A stretch of DNA of 64,000 bases. It comes from Paenibacillus sp. ACRRX (GTDB lineage: Bacteria; Bacillota; Bacilli; Paenibacillales; Paenibacillaceae). The translations under genes were made by a program, and so were the position numbers. The first letter of the stretch is position 1, and every line of letters begins with the position of its first letter. The stretch spans positions 124,001 to 188,000 of the forward strand of contig NZ_JAKRNK010000005.1 in assembly GCF_022346885.1 (NCBI RefSeq), given 5' to 3'. Under the pieces are notes generated by a model. The model did not search any database, was not told the DNA's origin, and was given only the letters and a program-made list of their open reading frames with translations. Below, piece by piece: positions 24,945-34,256 of this stretch.

Positions 24945-25970
24945 ATGAAGCGGCGATGGTTCAACGATTCGATGACATTGCTCGTTATAAGAGATGCAGA
25001 GCAAGCAGTCAAGCAAGTCAATGTCCCGAAGATGCTGATCGTATCCGTACCGATTGCGGCCTTGATGTCGATCTCTGGTCTTATCCTCACCATGCAGTTC
25101 ACTTCTGCCAAAGAGATTAATACGCTTAAAGGACAGCTTAGCAGTCAGTCTCTAGCGCTCGATGTCACAGTCAAAGATAAAGATGAAGCCATCCGCAGGC
25201 TGCAAAATGAAATCGTCCGTCTGTCCGCTGAAGCAAAGGACGTCAAACATCGCGTACAGCAAATGAGTGATCTGGAGAACAGACTCGAGAACTTCGTGGA
25301 ATCTCATCTGGGCTCCGAATCCGCTGCCAAGCCCCCTAAACTGTCCTTGTCACGAACATCGTGGACGGAGACTGAGCAAGTTGGCGGCGAAGCATGGTAC
25401 GCCGACACGGATGAACTGATTCAGCTTGCCCGTCAATCCAGCTTTGAGCTGAAGCAGGTCCAGCAGATGCTGAACACGGTGGCACAATCTGCTCCCGCAA
25501 CCCTGAATCAGGCGATTCAGAAGCAAACGACGATAGCCGGCACACCGTCCATCTGGCCGACGACGTCACGCCGCCTCACTTCCAGCTTCGGATACCGTCA
25601 AGATCCGATGACTGGACGTGCTGCCTTTCATGCGGGCATAGACATCGGCGGCGAGGTGGGCGATCCGGTATACGCAGCAGCAGATGGACAGGTTATCGCA
25701 GCAGAGTTTAATCACGCTCGCGGCAACTACATCATCATTCGACATGTCAACAACCTGGAGACGTGGTATATGCATTTGAGCAGGCTTTCCATCCAACCCG
25801 GTGATAACGTGTCAAAGGGCGACCTGATCGGCAAAGTAGGCAACACTGGGCGCAGCACAGGGCCCCATTTACATTTTCAAGTGGTCCAGCAAGGTGCGCC
25901 TATTGATCCCTCTCCGTATATGCAGCACAGCCATACCCAAGTGGAAGCAGGCGGCAAGGACACCTATTAA
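24945..25970 (+). CDS. M23 (LytM) murein endopeptidase
   Basis: 341 aa from ATG 24945 with GGGAGG 10 nt upstream. Short cytoplasmic N-terminus, one membrane helix near residues 27-48 (LIVSVPIAALMSISGLIL), then a coiled coil of about 80 residues (AKEINTLKGQLSSQ to MSDLENRLENF). A linker leads to the peptidase domain near residue 205. The zinc site is complete: His229 and Asp233 in FHAGIDIGG, and His308/His310 in GPHLHFQV. It cleaves peptidoglycan cross-bridges at the cell surface. It is 53 nt ahead of a bactofilin gene, an arrangement in which bactofilin polymers position the peptidase. Confidence 0.92.
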   Translation: MKRRWFNDSMTLLVIRDAEQAVKQVNVPKMLIVSVPIAALMSISGLILTMQFTSAKEINTLKGQLSSQSLALDVTVKDKDEAIRRLQNEIVRLSAEAKDVKHRVQQMSDLENRLENFVESHLGSESAAKPPKLSLSRTSWTETEQVGGEAWYADTDELIQLARQSSFELKQVQQMLNTVAQSAPATLNQAIQKQTTIAGTPSIWPTTSRRLTSSFGYRQDPMTGRAAFHAGIDIGGEVGDPVYAAADGQVIAAEFNHARGNYIIIRHVNNLETWYMHLSRLSIQPGDNVSKGDLIGKVGNTGRSTGPHLHFQVVQQGAPIDPSPYMQHSHTQVEAGGKDTY

Positions 25971-26023
25971 AGCAAGTTGAGCTGTATGTATCCTTCAAAA
26001 TATGTAATCGAGGTGAGCTTATC

Positions 26024-26479
26024 ATGTTAGGTAAATCCAAATCTGCAAGCACACGCTCCATTCCATCTACAGACACACTGATCAGCTACGGTACGGAAAT
26101 GGAAGGAATCATTCACTCCCCTTCTAATCTACGTATTGACGGCGCGTTTAAAGGGGAAATCAGAAGCGATGGCATCGTTGTGATTGGGGAAAAGGGAGAG
26201 GCGCATTCCAATATCGAGGCGCAGCAAATCATTATTGCGGGTAAAGTATTCGGGGAGCTAAAGAGCAGCGGCAAGATCACAATCACCCCGTCGGGAATCG
26301 TGTCTGGTAATTGCGAATCACAGTGGCTTGTCATTCAGGAGGGCGGTATTCTTAACGGAAGCAGTCAAATGGAGCGGCTGGAGCAGGCTGGGGATAACAA
26401 GCAGAAGCCAACAAGCAAAGTTAATGCGGAGGGGAAGCCCAATCCAGATCACAAAGTGAACGAGAAGCAAGCGGGTTAA
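26024..26479 (+). CDS. Bactofilin (polymer-forming cytoskeletal protein)
   Basis: 151 aa. The central 90 residues are the DUF583 beta-helix: TLISYGTEMEG, NLRIDGAFKGEI, SDGIVVIGEKGEA, AQQIIIAGKVFGEL and GKITITPSGIVSG, each turn with alternating hydrophobics. N- and C-terminal tails are polar and disordered. Bactofilins polymerise without nucleotide and scaffold cell-wall enzymes at the membrane. It probably forms an operon with the M23 peptidase upstream. Downstream are short direct repeats (GTGCTTGCTCA twice near 26546-26568) and no clean terminator. Confidence 0.93.
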   Translation: MLGKSKSASTRSIPSTDTLISYGTEMEGIIHSPSNLRIDGAFKGEIRSDGIVVIGEKGEAHSNIEAQQIIIAGKVFGELKSSGKITITPSGIVSGNCESQWLVIQEGGILNGSSQMERLEQAGDNKQKPTSKVNAEGKPNPDHKVNEKQAG

Positions 26480-26639
26480 TCCCCCTTGCTTCTTGTTCCA
26501 TATAGAGGAGGTAGGAATACCGATTAGGGGGTGCTGCTTTGTGCTGTGCTTGCTCAGTGCTTGCTCAGCACGTTCTGCCACAGCGTGGATGGATAGCTGA
26601 GCAATGGCAGAAACTGCTCAATTCAATAGAAAGACCAGA

Positions 26640-26891
26640 TTAATAAGACAAGCGTTCGTGCTGAATCAAGCAATCATAAGGAGTGCCTGTTGCCATGGCC
26701 GTCCATAGGATGCCGAGCATCTTGTGCTCACGGACACAGGTGCTGCATGCACCTAATGGAATATGCCCGCGGAAGAATCCCGTGCGGAATTGCATGGTGC
26801 TTCGTTCTGCCGATACAGGCTCGCGACAGCCGAGGCAGTACACCGGCTTCTGCGACAGATGGTGTGACGTATCCAAGGTCTCCATGTACAA
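26640..26891 (-). CDS. Small Cys-pair protein, unknown
   Basis: 83 aa from TTG 26891, placed 5-6 nt after AGGAGGG (26897-26903); ATG 26885 is an alternative. Two Cys pairs (VYCLGCREPV and GACSTCVREHK), about 32 residues apart, suggest a zinc ribbon. I recognise no family. Open frames on the opposite strand over the same bases have no such RBS. It is downstream of the LCP gene on the same strand, 84 nt away. Confidence 0.55.
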   Translation of the reverse strand: MYMETLDTSHHLSQKPVYCLGCREPVSAERSTMQFRTGFFRGHIPLGACSTCVREHKMLGILWTAMATGTPYDCLIQHERLSY

Positions 26892-26974
26892 GGCAACCCT
26901 CCTGTTGGGAAAAGTGTAAACTTTTCCATTTGCTACATTTCGTATCAATAATGTACGTTATAACGAGCTCCTTG

Positions 26975-27967
26975 TCAAGCAGATTGCTCCAATTTGTTAC
27001 GAAGCAGTTCGTGAATTCGCACTCTCTCTTGATCATCCACCAGCCAGTAATAGATACCGTTGATTCTAGCGCTCCGACCTTGAACCGCTATTTTTTCGAC
27101 CTCTTTCAAAGTTGACATATAGTGCACCATAACATTTTGCCAATCTTCAAATCGAAAATTCGTTTTGATGTAATTTTTCATCGTGTCGAGTAAAGCTGTC
27201 CAGTGTGTCATCCCTTGGAGAGATGCCGCGCGCTTTAAGACCGATTGCAGCACTTCCCGCTGACGGTCCATACGACCGAAGTCCCCGTTCGGGTCCTGCT
27301 TGCGCATCCGTACATAAGCCAAAGCCTCATATCCAGCCAAATGCAGGTCGCCCTGCGCAAAGTGAACCCCATCCAGTTCAAACGGAAATTGATTCTTTAC
27401 TTCTACCCCGCCTATCGTATCAATCATCGTCTGAAAGCCTTCCATATTTGTCTTTACATAATAATGGATCGGGATCTGGAACATCCCCTCAACAGACGCC
27501 ACTGACATCGCCACACCGCCAAACGCGTAGGCATGATTGATCTTGTCCTCTTTATTTCGACCGACAATCTTCGTCAGCGTGTCGCGCGGGATGCTCACCA
27601 TCGTCACCCTACCTGACTTCGGATTTATGACAGCAATCGCCATGCTGTCCGACCTTCCGACGTCACCCTTCCTTTCATCCACCCCTAAAATAAGGACCGT
27701 AAACGGCTGACCTTCATTTAAGCTTGGGTCTGTCAATAACGGGGACGTGTCCACAGGCTTGTTAGCAGACTTATTACCGTTATGGACTTTTGTCATGTTT
27801 AACGGGACAAGCTTTCTCGGCGGCAATGGCTCATACATCGCATTAGCCGTGCTCCTCAGCTTGTACCATAACGTTCCACCTACCGCTGCGGTCACTAGCA
27901 GAAGTGCCGTCATCACAATAAAGACGACCTTATGCCAAGGTCGCCAACGGTTCCATATTTTTATCAT
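26975..27967 (-). CDS. LytR-CpsA-Psr (LCP) family wall-polymer transferase
   Basis: 330 aa. N-terminal membrane helix (VVFIVMTALLLVTAAVGGTLW, residues about 14-34) and an extracytoplasmic LCP domain from about residue 89: FTVLILGVDER, GRSDSMAIAVINP, VSIPRDTLT, KINHAYAFGG and AYVRMRKQDPNGDFGRMDRQREV, which holds the Arg/Asp residues that bind polyprenyl pyrophosphate. LCP enzymes move lipid-linked glycopolymers onto peptidoglycan. At the end of the exopolysaccharide locus it probably attaches the polymer made there to the wall. GGAGTGATCCG precedes the ATG. Confidence 0.93.
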   Translation of the reverse strand: MIKIWNRWRPWHKVVFIVMTALLLVTAAVGGTLWYKLRSTANAMYEPLPPRKLVPLNMTKVHNGNKSANKPVDTSPLLTDPSLNEGQPFTVLILGVDERKGDVGRSDSMAIAVINPKSGRVTMVSIPRDTLTKIVGRNKEDKINHAYAFGGVAMSVASVEGMFQIPIHYYVKTNMEGFQTMIDTIGGVEVKNQFPFELDGVHFAQGDLHLAGYEALAYVRMRKQDPNGDFGRMDRQREVLQSVLKRAASLQGMTHWTALLDTMKNYIKTNFRFEDWQNVMVHYMSTLKEVEKIAVQGRSARINGIYYWLVDDQERVRIHELLRNKLEQSA

Positions 27968-28129
27968 CGGATCACTCCAGAGCGCATGTCAGCTTGGTAC
28001 CATCCCCGAGACAGCGCTAATCTAATTGATAACGCATCTTTACTGTAATCCACATCCGCTTAGCTGGTTCCGTTAAGAACGCTCTACTCATAGCTTAACC
28101 TGCATAGACTCTTATTCGTATAGCCCATC

Positions 28130-29005
28130 TTATTCGCATAGGCCATCCTGCCTTAGCTCTTGCACGCAATTCTGCAGCGCTTGCTGCCAGTGGCGCAGCG
28201 GCTGGAATCCGTTCAACCGCAGCGCCCTCCCGTCCATTACGGAGTAGGACGGTCTACGGGCAGGCCTTGGAAATTGTGAGGTTGGCACAGGCCGCACTGG
28301 CACCTGCATCCCCGTCTCCTTCATAATGGCGCTCGCAAAGTCGTACCAAGAGCAGGGACCCGCGTTTGTTACATGATAAGTACCATACAAATCCGATTGA
28401 AGCAGATTCACAATCGTCTCCGCGAGATCAACCGTATATGTTGGGCAACCAAACTGATCGTGAACGACCTGCAGCTCAGACTGCTCGCGAGCCAGCCTCA
28501 TCATCGATTTCACGAAATTATGCCCGTGTCTACCAAATACCCAAGAGGTACGTACGACAAAAGCGCGCTGATGAAGCTGCTTAATAAACTGCTCTCCCTG
28601 CCATTTGGATGCCCCGTATACATTGATTGGACGCGGGCGGGCAAATTCGTCGTACGGTTTCAAGGACCGCCCGTCGAAGACATAATCTGTGCTGACATAC
28701 ATCAGCTTGGAGCCGACTGCTTGTGCGGCAGCAGCTATATTCCGTGTTCCATAGGCGTTAATCCGGAAAGCCGTATCTGACTCGCTTTCTGCCTCATCCA
28801 CCTTCGTGTAGGCTGCTGCATGGATGACCGCTCCTGGCTGTTCATGGCGCATCCATTGCATAACAGCTACCACATCGGTGACATCCAGTTGCTTCCTGCC
28901 ACATGCCACGTAAGGAATGCCGCGTTGATCCAATGCGGCTTGTATATCCCTGCCAAGCTGCCCATCTGCGCCAGTAATGAGAATCGGTTGTATTTTCCGT
29001 ATCAT
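28130..29005 (-). CDS. rfbD: dTDP-4-dehydrorhamnose reductase
   Basis: 291 aa short-chain dehydrogenase. NAD(P) site ITGADGQLGRDIQAAL near residue 11, VIHAAAYTKVDEAE, STDYVFDG with the catalytic Thr, and Tyr-Lys in NVYGASKWQGEQ. C-terminal substrate part includes GTYHVTNAGPCSWYDFA. Performs the last step of dTDP-L-rhamnose synthesis. It follows rfbC directly. The first two enzymes of the pathway (RfbA, RfbB) are not in the window. Confidence 0.94.
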   Translation of the reverse strand: MIRKIQPILITGADGQLGRDIQAALDQRGIPYVACGRKQLDVTDVVAVMQWMRHEQPGAVIHAAAYTKVDEAESESDTAFRINAYGTRNIAAAAQAVGSKLMYVSTDYVFDGRSLKPYDEFARPRPINVYGASKWQGEQFIKQLHQRAFVVRTSWVFGRHGHNFVKSMMRLAREQSELQVVHDQFGCPTYTVDLAETIVNLLQSDLYGTYHVTNAGPCSWYDFASAIMKETGMQVPVRPVPTSQFPRPARRPSYSVMDGRALRLNGFQPLRHWQQALQNCVQELRQDGLCE

Positions 29006-29020
29006 CAGTCGCCCTCCCTT

Positions 29021-29569
29021 TTAGTCACCCGGTAGTTCTGCATCTACGAGTAAGGGCAGCCGCTCATCTTTGTCCGAAAGGATAGGTGAGGACGAAGGCC
29101 ATGGAATATTCAACGTCGAGTCGTTCCAGCGTATTCCTCGATCAAGTTCGGGTGAATAATAATTGTCTACTTTATACAATACCTCGGCATACGGGGTTAG
29201 CGTACAGAAGCCATGAGCAAAGCCTGCCGGTATAAGCAATTGGAGTTTGTTCTCAGCACTCAGCTTTACGCCGGTCCACTGCCCGAATTGAGATGAATGG
29301 GGCCGGATATCCACCGCCACATCCCATATTTCGCCCACCAGTACACGTACCAGCTTAGTCTGCGCTTTAGGGGCCAACTGGTAGTGCAGTCCCCTGAGCG
29401 TACCTTGAACAACAGATAACGAATGGTTATCCTGAACAAATGTAATGTCGATGCCTAAATCATGCAATCTGCTGCTATGATAGCTTTCCATAAAGAAGCC
29501 TCTGTCATCTACATGAACGGTCGGTTCCAGAATCCAGACGTCATTCAGCGTCGTATGCGTCACCTTCAT
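29021..29569 (-). CDS. rfbC: dTDP-4-dehydrorhamnose 3,5-epimerase
   Basis: 182 aa from ATG 29569 (AGGGGG upstream; the GTG just before it is the longer choice). RmlC cupin signatures: FMESYHSSRL, FVQDNHSLS, GTLRGLHYQL with the catalytic His, VRVLVGEIWDVAVDIR, LIPAGFAHGFCTL and LYKVDNYYSPE with the active-site Tyr. Epimerises C3 and C5 of dTDP-4-keto-6-deoxyglucose. It is separated from the upstream beta-helix gene by a terminator at 29622-29651, so expression depends on read-through or a local promoter. Confidence 0.94.
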   Translation of the reverse strand: MKVTHTTLNDVWILEPTVHVDDRGFFMESYHSSRLHDLGIDITFVQDNHSLSVVQGTLRGLHYQLAPKAQTKLVRVLVGEIWDVAVDIRPHSSQFGQWTGVKLSAENKLQLLIPAGFAHGFCTLTPYAEVLYKVDNYYSPELDRGIRWNDSTLNIPWPSSSPILSDKDERLPLLVDAELPGD

Positions 29570-29621
29570 CACTTTGCCCCCTGCTCATCCCGATGTAGGT
29601 CCTGCTTAAGTATGAGACAAC

Positions 29622-29653
29622 AATAAAAGGGGCATTCATCCTGCCCCTTTATG
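29622..29653 (-). terminator. Internal terminator in the polysaccharide locus
   Basis: Minus-strand hairpin TAAAGGGGCA/TGCCCCTTTT with a 7-nt loop followed by TTTTATTGTTG, between the beta-helix gene and rfbC. It may mark the end of the main eps transcript or be overcome by EAR-mediated antitermination. Confidence 0.78.
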
Positions 29654-29664
29654 CGCTTGCTGAA

Positions 29665-31521
29665 TTAAGGGTAGAAAGGTGTTTGAATAATTACAGGTGT
29701 ATTTCCCTCACTAATAATCAAGCTGCCGCTTAACATCGGAGAAGCCGATACAATGGAGTTGTTGATCCAATACAGTTGTGTGCTCGCATTATCCAAAGGT
29801 CCAATACTTCTCAGGAGCATACCTGTATACATTTTGGATGGAGTGCGGTTATCCTCGATCGAGTTATCCTGAATGATTACATTTCGGAACAAACGATTTT
29901 CAAGCAGTGCAATACCTGCGCTGTTGCCATCCTTGCCGCTATACAAGGAACCCGCATTAACGACCGTGTTTTTCTCCACGGTTACGTCTGTTAATACGCC
30001 ATGCACATCCCAGGTGATACCGTTGCTGTACGAATTACGAATCATATTGCCCCGAATCAGCATATCCGTGATGTTGGCTGTTGTGCTGAACAACGTGAGA
30101 TCAATACCCGCTGCGTTCGGGGATAAGGTCATATAACCTCCACCCGGATTTTCGAAGTCAATAAAGTTATTCAGAATGGAAAGGTTGGTCCAGGAGTAAT
30201 TTCCTTTGTTGTAAAATTGAATCCCTGCTGCTGCCGCATTTGTCGGTAAAAACCCACCGCCCCGTGCATTTACCAAAATGTTGTTGTTCTTAATGGTTAA
30301 CGTGCCTACATGGTCAATTGAAGCCCATAGACTCATACCAAATACGGCTTTCTGAATCCGGTTGCCTGCAATTAAATTGTCCTTATTTTCATACGCAGGA
30401 TTGTCAGTAGGACCGTAAATGATACCCGTCCGGTATTTGCTGATCGTATTGTTCAGCACGCTCTTGGTCGAACCGTGAATCTCAATGGCAGTGTTCGCTC
30501 CAGGACCGCCCGCTTCGATGAAATTACCTGACACAAGGACGTTATTTCCTACTAAATACATACACGAAGTGTCATAGAAGAACGTCGCTCCAGATCCCAT
30601 GTTCAAAAATTTATTGCCCGTAATCGTCATATCTGCCACTACGTTCGCCATAATCGAGTGGATCGCTAGGCTGTTCTTCACCGTAATATTGGCGATCTTA
30701 ACGCCGCTTCCGGTATACATCATAATCTCGCGGCGTGCGTTATAAGAATCGGTCGGTTTAGAGGAAATCGGATTGTTTATTGAATTGGAATCAATCGTAA
30801 AATCAGTAATCGACAGGTTTTTGACTGGCAGTTTAAATTCGAATACGTTGTTGTATACCCCTATTTTATTTGCGATTTTAAGCGTACCAGTGCCGGCAAG
30901 CGATACCTTTTGCGGCATTTGGATAAAGGTCTGGCCCGGTATAGTCATCGTCCCTAATATATATGTGCGTCCCGCGGAAAAATGAACGGCAGCATTGGTC
31001 GTTAATTGAGAAGCATAATTAACAGCAGCCTGAATATATGGGCGGTCATCCTGAACCGAATTGCCAAGCGCTCCAAACCATTCGGGATATACGGTTTTAA
31101 TAGCAGCAGTCCCTGCTACGTTCCCTTGACCACCGAATATTTTATACAGCCCCGCAACAATTTTTCCGTTAATATATAAATTTTTCCCTGAAGCGACTTG
31201 TATTTTAGCATTCTCGCCAAATGCAAGCGTAAGGTTGGAGTTAAAAATCAAGTTGTCGTTTAACACATAGGTTCCGGTTGGAAAATAGATCGTGCCTGTC
31301 AATAGATTGCTTGCCTTGATAAGTGCTTTTGTATCATCCTTGATGCCATTTCCGACGGCGCCAAACGCTTTGATACTAATTCCTTGCGGCTTAGGCGCAT
31401 CTAATGCAGATGCTTTCATCGGAGGGAAGTCGTTCACTTGCAGCATGAAGACGCTTAACATCACACAGACAATTAGCAGCCACCTTCCCAGATACGGAAT
31501 CTTCGTCCTCTCTTTTCGCAA
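29665..31521 (-). CDS. Secreted/anchored pectate-lyase-like beta-helix protein
   Basis: About 618 aa. TTG 31521 is favoured because AAGGTGAG lies 5-7 nt upstream; a GTG at 31530 is in frame. An uncleaved-looking signal or membrane segment (WLLIVCVMLSVFMLQV) is followed by a Pectate_lyase_3 start motif (ISIKAFGAVGNGIKDDTKAL) and many right-handed parallel beta-helix turns (NNTISKYRTGIIYG, GNRIQKAVFGM, GNMIRNSYSNGITWD). Such proteins bind or cleave polysaccharides. In an eps operon it is probably a depolymerase or modifying enzyme for the polymer. Catalytic residues are not obvious. Confidence 0.85.
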   Translation of the reverse strand: MRKERTKIPYLGRWLLIVCVMLSVFMLQVNDFPPMKASALDAPKPQGISIKAFGAVGNGIKDDTKALIKASNLLTGTIYFPTGTYVLNDNLIFNSNLTLAFGENAKIQVASGKNLYINGKIVAGLYKIFGGQGNVAGTAAIKTVYPEWFGALGNSVQDDRPYIQAAVNYASQLTTNAAVHFSAGRTYILGTMTIPGQTFIQMPQKVSLAGTGTLKIANKIGVYNNVFEFKLPVKNLSITDFTIDSNSINNPISSKPTDSYNARREIMMYTGSGVKIANITVKNSLAIHSIMANVVADMTITGNKFLNMGSGATFFYDTSCMYLVGNNVLVSGNFIEAGGPGANTAIEIHGSTKSVLNNTISKYRTGIIYGPTDNPAYENKDNLIAGNRIQKAVFGMSLWASIDHVGTLTIKNNNILVNARGGGFLPTNAAAAGIQFYNKGNYSWTNLSILNNFIDFENPGGGYMTLSPNAAGIDLTLFSTTANITDMLIRGNMIRNSYSNGITWDVHGVLTDVTVEKNTVVNAGSLYSGKDGNSAGIALLENRLFRNVIIQDNSIEDNRTPSKMYTGMLLRSIGPLDNASTQLYWINNSIVSASPMLSGSLIISEGNTPVIIQTPFYP

Positions 31522-31651
31522 TGCTCTCACCTTCTTTCAAAGTATGATCCCCCCTATCGATAAATTGAGCAAGTAGGAGCAATCGTAACATATACTATGA
31601 TTTCCCACGTAAAGTTGCTTAGTCTGACAACTAATATTTCGTATTTTTATA

Positions 31652-31690
31652 CAACGACAACAAGCCGTTACATAAACGCAGCGGCTTGTT
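31652..31690 (-). terminator. Weak hairpin overlapping the FemAB-like stop codon
   Basis: AACAAGCCG/CGGCTTGTT, 9 bp, on the minus strand spans the stop codon at 31668. It lacks a U-run immediately after it, so it may only slow transcription or protect the mRNA end. Confidence 0.4.
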
Positions 31691-32780
31691 CGACTAGTTT
31701 ACCTATTGAATTCATCACTTCGGGATTGCGGTAAATGGGAAAATACTTTTCTTGCAGCAGTCCTATCCCTAGGCACTGAATCGATAAATTATATAACTCC
31801 TCATTTCGAATCCGCTTACCTACGTAGAAATCAGCTGCCTGATGCTCATTAAAGCTTCGTTTGAACCGATATAAATTATCATTCCCTGAGTACCCGCCCC
31901 CAAGGTGCAATACTTTGCAGCCAATTGACTTGGCCCACATCGCGGCTTTATGAATAAGCAGATTTACAGGCGCGCATTTCAAATGCTCGTTGTCCGATCC
32001 CATCAAATGATAATGCGCATAATCACCATAATGCATAAACAAACATGACGTAATGACCTGATCATTGCGAATAACTTGCAGTAGTTTAATATTTTCCCGC
32101 AAATAACCGACGGTATTCTCAAAGAAATCTTTTTTAAAATAATAATAGGAATTGGCTTGTTTCTTGCACATCGTCGAATAGTATAGCCTTAACAAATCAT
32201 CGAGTTCGGATAAAGGAGTGAGTTTCACCACCAGCCCTTCACGTTCTGCCCGCCGAATGCGATTGCGGTTATCGCGTGAGTATTGGCGCATAATACTTTG
32301 TTCGTCCATCGTCAAATCTATGAATATCGTATTGCGCACGTACTCTGGATTGCAATCCTGATAGTACTGAGCGTTGTTCAACAGCGGATGAAAACGTACA
32401 AACTCCGTTACTATACGCTCTGTCTTGCAATACTCATCAAACTCCTGCTCAAAGCGACGAAACATCGCTTCACGTTTTGCAGGGTCATCCACATTGCTTA
32501 TGGGCCCACCGTATCCGTATGGGGTCGTAATATCATACACAGGCTCTCCATTATGTAATTCCGTGAAACCAGGCTGCCGAGATGCATCTCTTAAAAGGAA
32601 GGGGTAGCAAATATAGCCATCCCCTTCACGATATACGAACAACTGCGCTTTTCCTTCGCGGTTCTCTTCGTAAATGCGGCAATAATCAGCAGTAAAGTAA
32701 ATATCTGCTTCTGGTATCGCACGGATCAATTCATTCCATTCCTTATCCTGTTCCAAGTTATATACAACGACTGCTTCCAT
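31668..32780 (-). CDS. FemAB/GNAT-like acyltransferase
   Basis: 370 aa from ATG 32780 (GGAGGGTGGAG upstream); the frame extends to 32831 but overlaps no RBS. Two GNAT-like halves typical of FemAB and acetyltransf_6 (BioF2-like) proteins: WNELIRAIPEADIYFTADYC near residue 13, FVRFHPLL, then RRAEREGLVVK, MCKKQANSYYYFKKDF and a C-terminal LHLGGGYSGNDNLYRFKRSF. Family members transfer amino acids or acyl groups to peptidoglycan or sugars. In this cluster it probably acylates an amino sugar of the polymer. Substrate not determinable from sequence. Confidence 0.8.
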   Translation of the reverse strand: MEAVVVYNLEQDKEWNELIRAIPEADIYFTADYCRIYEENREGKAQLFVYREGDGYICYPFLLRDASRQPGFTELHNGEPVYDITTPYGYGGPISNVDDPAKREAMFRRFEQEFDEYCKTERIVTEFVRFHPLLNNAQYYQDCNPEYVRNTIFIDLTMDEQSIMRQYSRDNRNRIRRAEREGLVVKLTPLSELDDLLRLYYSTMCKKQANSYYYFKKDFFENTVGYLRENIKLLQVIRNDQVITSCLFMHYGDYAHYHLMGSDNEHLKCAPVNLLIHKAAMWAKSIGCKVLHLGGGYSGNDNLYRFKRSFNEHQAADFYVGKRIRNEELYNLSIQCLGIGLLQEKYFPIYRNPEVMNSIGKLVEQAAAFM

Positions 32781-32836
32781 GAAGCTCCACCCTCCACATA
32801 ATGCTGCCTGACTCGGCATGCCATCAAGCAATGCTC

Positions 32837-33589
32837 TTATCCCTGTATTGATACATAGATCTTGCCCGAGCCGGAACGGATGTACGCCGGCTCATGCCCT
32901 GGAAATTGGAACGCTCGCGCCACATTCCAGATCTGGTCCGACCGCGTACCCAGCTTAATTTCTTTGCAAGCTTTGACATCCTCAACCTTATAAGTCTGAG
33001 GTGTGATACCCATCTCGGCCGCCATAATGTCCTGAGGTGTGGACACCGCCTTACCTGCAGCAATCTGAGGGAGGTACTGCTTCATTAATTCCAAGCCGAT
33101 CCGGTTGCAACTCTCAAATAAATCGTAAACTGTATGCTGTGGCTCAATAGGAAATCTCTTTACATCAATGATATCTCCCGCATCAACTCGTTCATTCATC
33201 CAATGCAAGCTTGTGCCATATTCTTTACGCCCTTCCATAATAGCTGCGGCATCACACATAGACCCCCTCATCTCAGGGAGTGGTGCACCGTGCAAATTGA
33301 TGACACCAAGCTTGAATCGATTCAGATGTGATCGCCTTAGCACCTTATGGAAGCGCACACTTACGCCAATGTCAGCCTGCACATGCTGCAGATCGTCCAT
33401 ATCAAGTATAGGGATTCCTCTTTCCTCTGCCACTTCCAACATGTTGCGATCCTGTATCGTCTTCCTCCAAGCCGACATCGGTTCGCGGGAACATACGACA
33501 CCTGCAATCCGGAAGTCAGGACGTGTCAGCAGCCATTCGAGGCACTCAATAGCGATGCCCATACTACCCAATAAGATTAGATTCATCAT
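32837..33589 (-). CDS. Sugar N-formyltransferase-like protein
   Basis: 250 aa with the formyltransferase fold of methionyl-tRNA formyltransferase. The catalytic triad is visible: Asn98 and His100 in INLHGAPLPEMRG, and Asp136 in ERVDAGDII. Folate-type formyl donors (N10-formyl-THF) are used by this family. The neighbouring aminotransferase, acetyltransferase and initiating sugar transferase suggest that it formylates an amino sugar rather than Met-tRNA. The C-terminal 40 residues (RSDQIWNVARAFQFPGHEPAYI) resemble the second domain of ArnA/sugar formyltransferases. Confidence 0.85.
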   Translation of the reverse strand: MMNLILLGSMGIAIECLEWLLTRPDFRIAGVVCSREPMSAWRKTIQDRNMLEVAEERGIPILDMDDLQHVQADIGVSVRFHKVLRRSHLNRFKLGVINLHGAPLPEMRGSMCDAAAIMEGRKEYGTSLHWMNERVDAGDIIDVKRFPIEPQHTVYDLFESCNRIGLELMKQYLPQIAAGKAVSTPQDIMAAEMGITPQTYKVEDVKACKEIKLGTRSDQIWNVARAFQFPGHEPAYIRSGSGKIYVSIQG

Positions 33590-33648
33590 CCTTCCCCTCC
33601 TTCTAGGCTTCTTGCAGGTTCCCTCCGCCTCCTTCTATCCACCGTCAA

Positions 33649-34251
33649 CTACATCAACATCTGCCGTTCTTTATCTAGATCCATCACAGCCTGACTCGGA
33701 TAAATAGCCACATCCTTACGTGCAAAAACATGAATGACAGTCAGCCATAAGATACGGATATCAACAAGGAAGCTCCAATGTTCGACGTAATGAGCATCCA
33801 ATTCAAATCGCTCTTCCCACGAGAGCATATTCCTACCTGAAATTTGGGCAAGGCCTGTTATTCCGGGCCTCACTTTAAAGCGAGTTAATTCTTTAGATGT
33901 ATAATAGGGATTATATCTGACAAGCAGAGGACGAGGCCCGACCAGACTCATATCACCTTTCAGCACATTAATAAGCTGCGGCAGCTCATCCAGACTAAGG
34001 CGGCGCAGGAAGATTCCTGCCTTTGTGAGCCGACTCTCATCAGGAAGAAGATCCCCGTTTGAGTCTCTGGCATCCGTCATCGTACGAAATTTGTATAAAT
34101 GGAATGACTTCATCTCTTTGCCAGGACGTTCTTGGAGAAACCAGATTGGGTTTCCAATTCGAATCCGTACAAATAAGGCCGTTAACAGCATAATTGGACT
34201 TAACAACAACAGTAAGATCGATGCTACCGTGATATCAAAGCACCTTTTCAT
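33649..34251 (-). CDS. Initiating sugar-phosphate transferase (PglC/EpsL-like)
   Basis: 200 aa bacterial sugar transferase. One N-terminal hydrophobic re-entrant helix (ITVASILLLLLSPIMLLTALFV), then the family core: GNPIWFLQERPGK, FHLYKFRTMTD, RLTKAGIFLRRLSLDELPQL, NVLKGDMSLVGPRPLL and VRPGITGLAQISGRN. It is the small monotopic type (PglC, EpsL) and adds a sugar-1-phosphate, often UDP-bacillosamine-type, to undecaprenyl phosphate. It lies next to PglE- and PglD-like genes, as in B. subtilis epsLMN. It ends 60 nt before the formyltransferase gene. Confidence 0.92.
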   Translation of the reverse strand: MKRCFDITVASILLLLLSPIMLLTALFVRIRIGNPIWFLQERPGKEMKSFHLYKFRTMTDARDSNGDLLPDESRLTKAGIFLRRLSLDELPQLINVLKGDMSLVGPRPLLVRYNPYYTSKELTRFKVRPGITGLAQISGRNMLSWEERFELDAHYVEHWSFLVDIRILWLTVIHVFARKDVAIYPSQAVMDLDKERQMLM

Positions 34252-34256
34252 CTCTA

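Noticed and set aside
26690-27115. 141-codon plus-strand frame over the LCP gene end
   Set aside because: Overlaps the LCP gene and the small Cys-pair gene, both of which have RBSs and sensible proteins on the minus strand.
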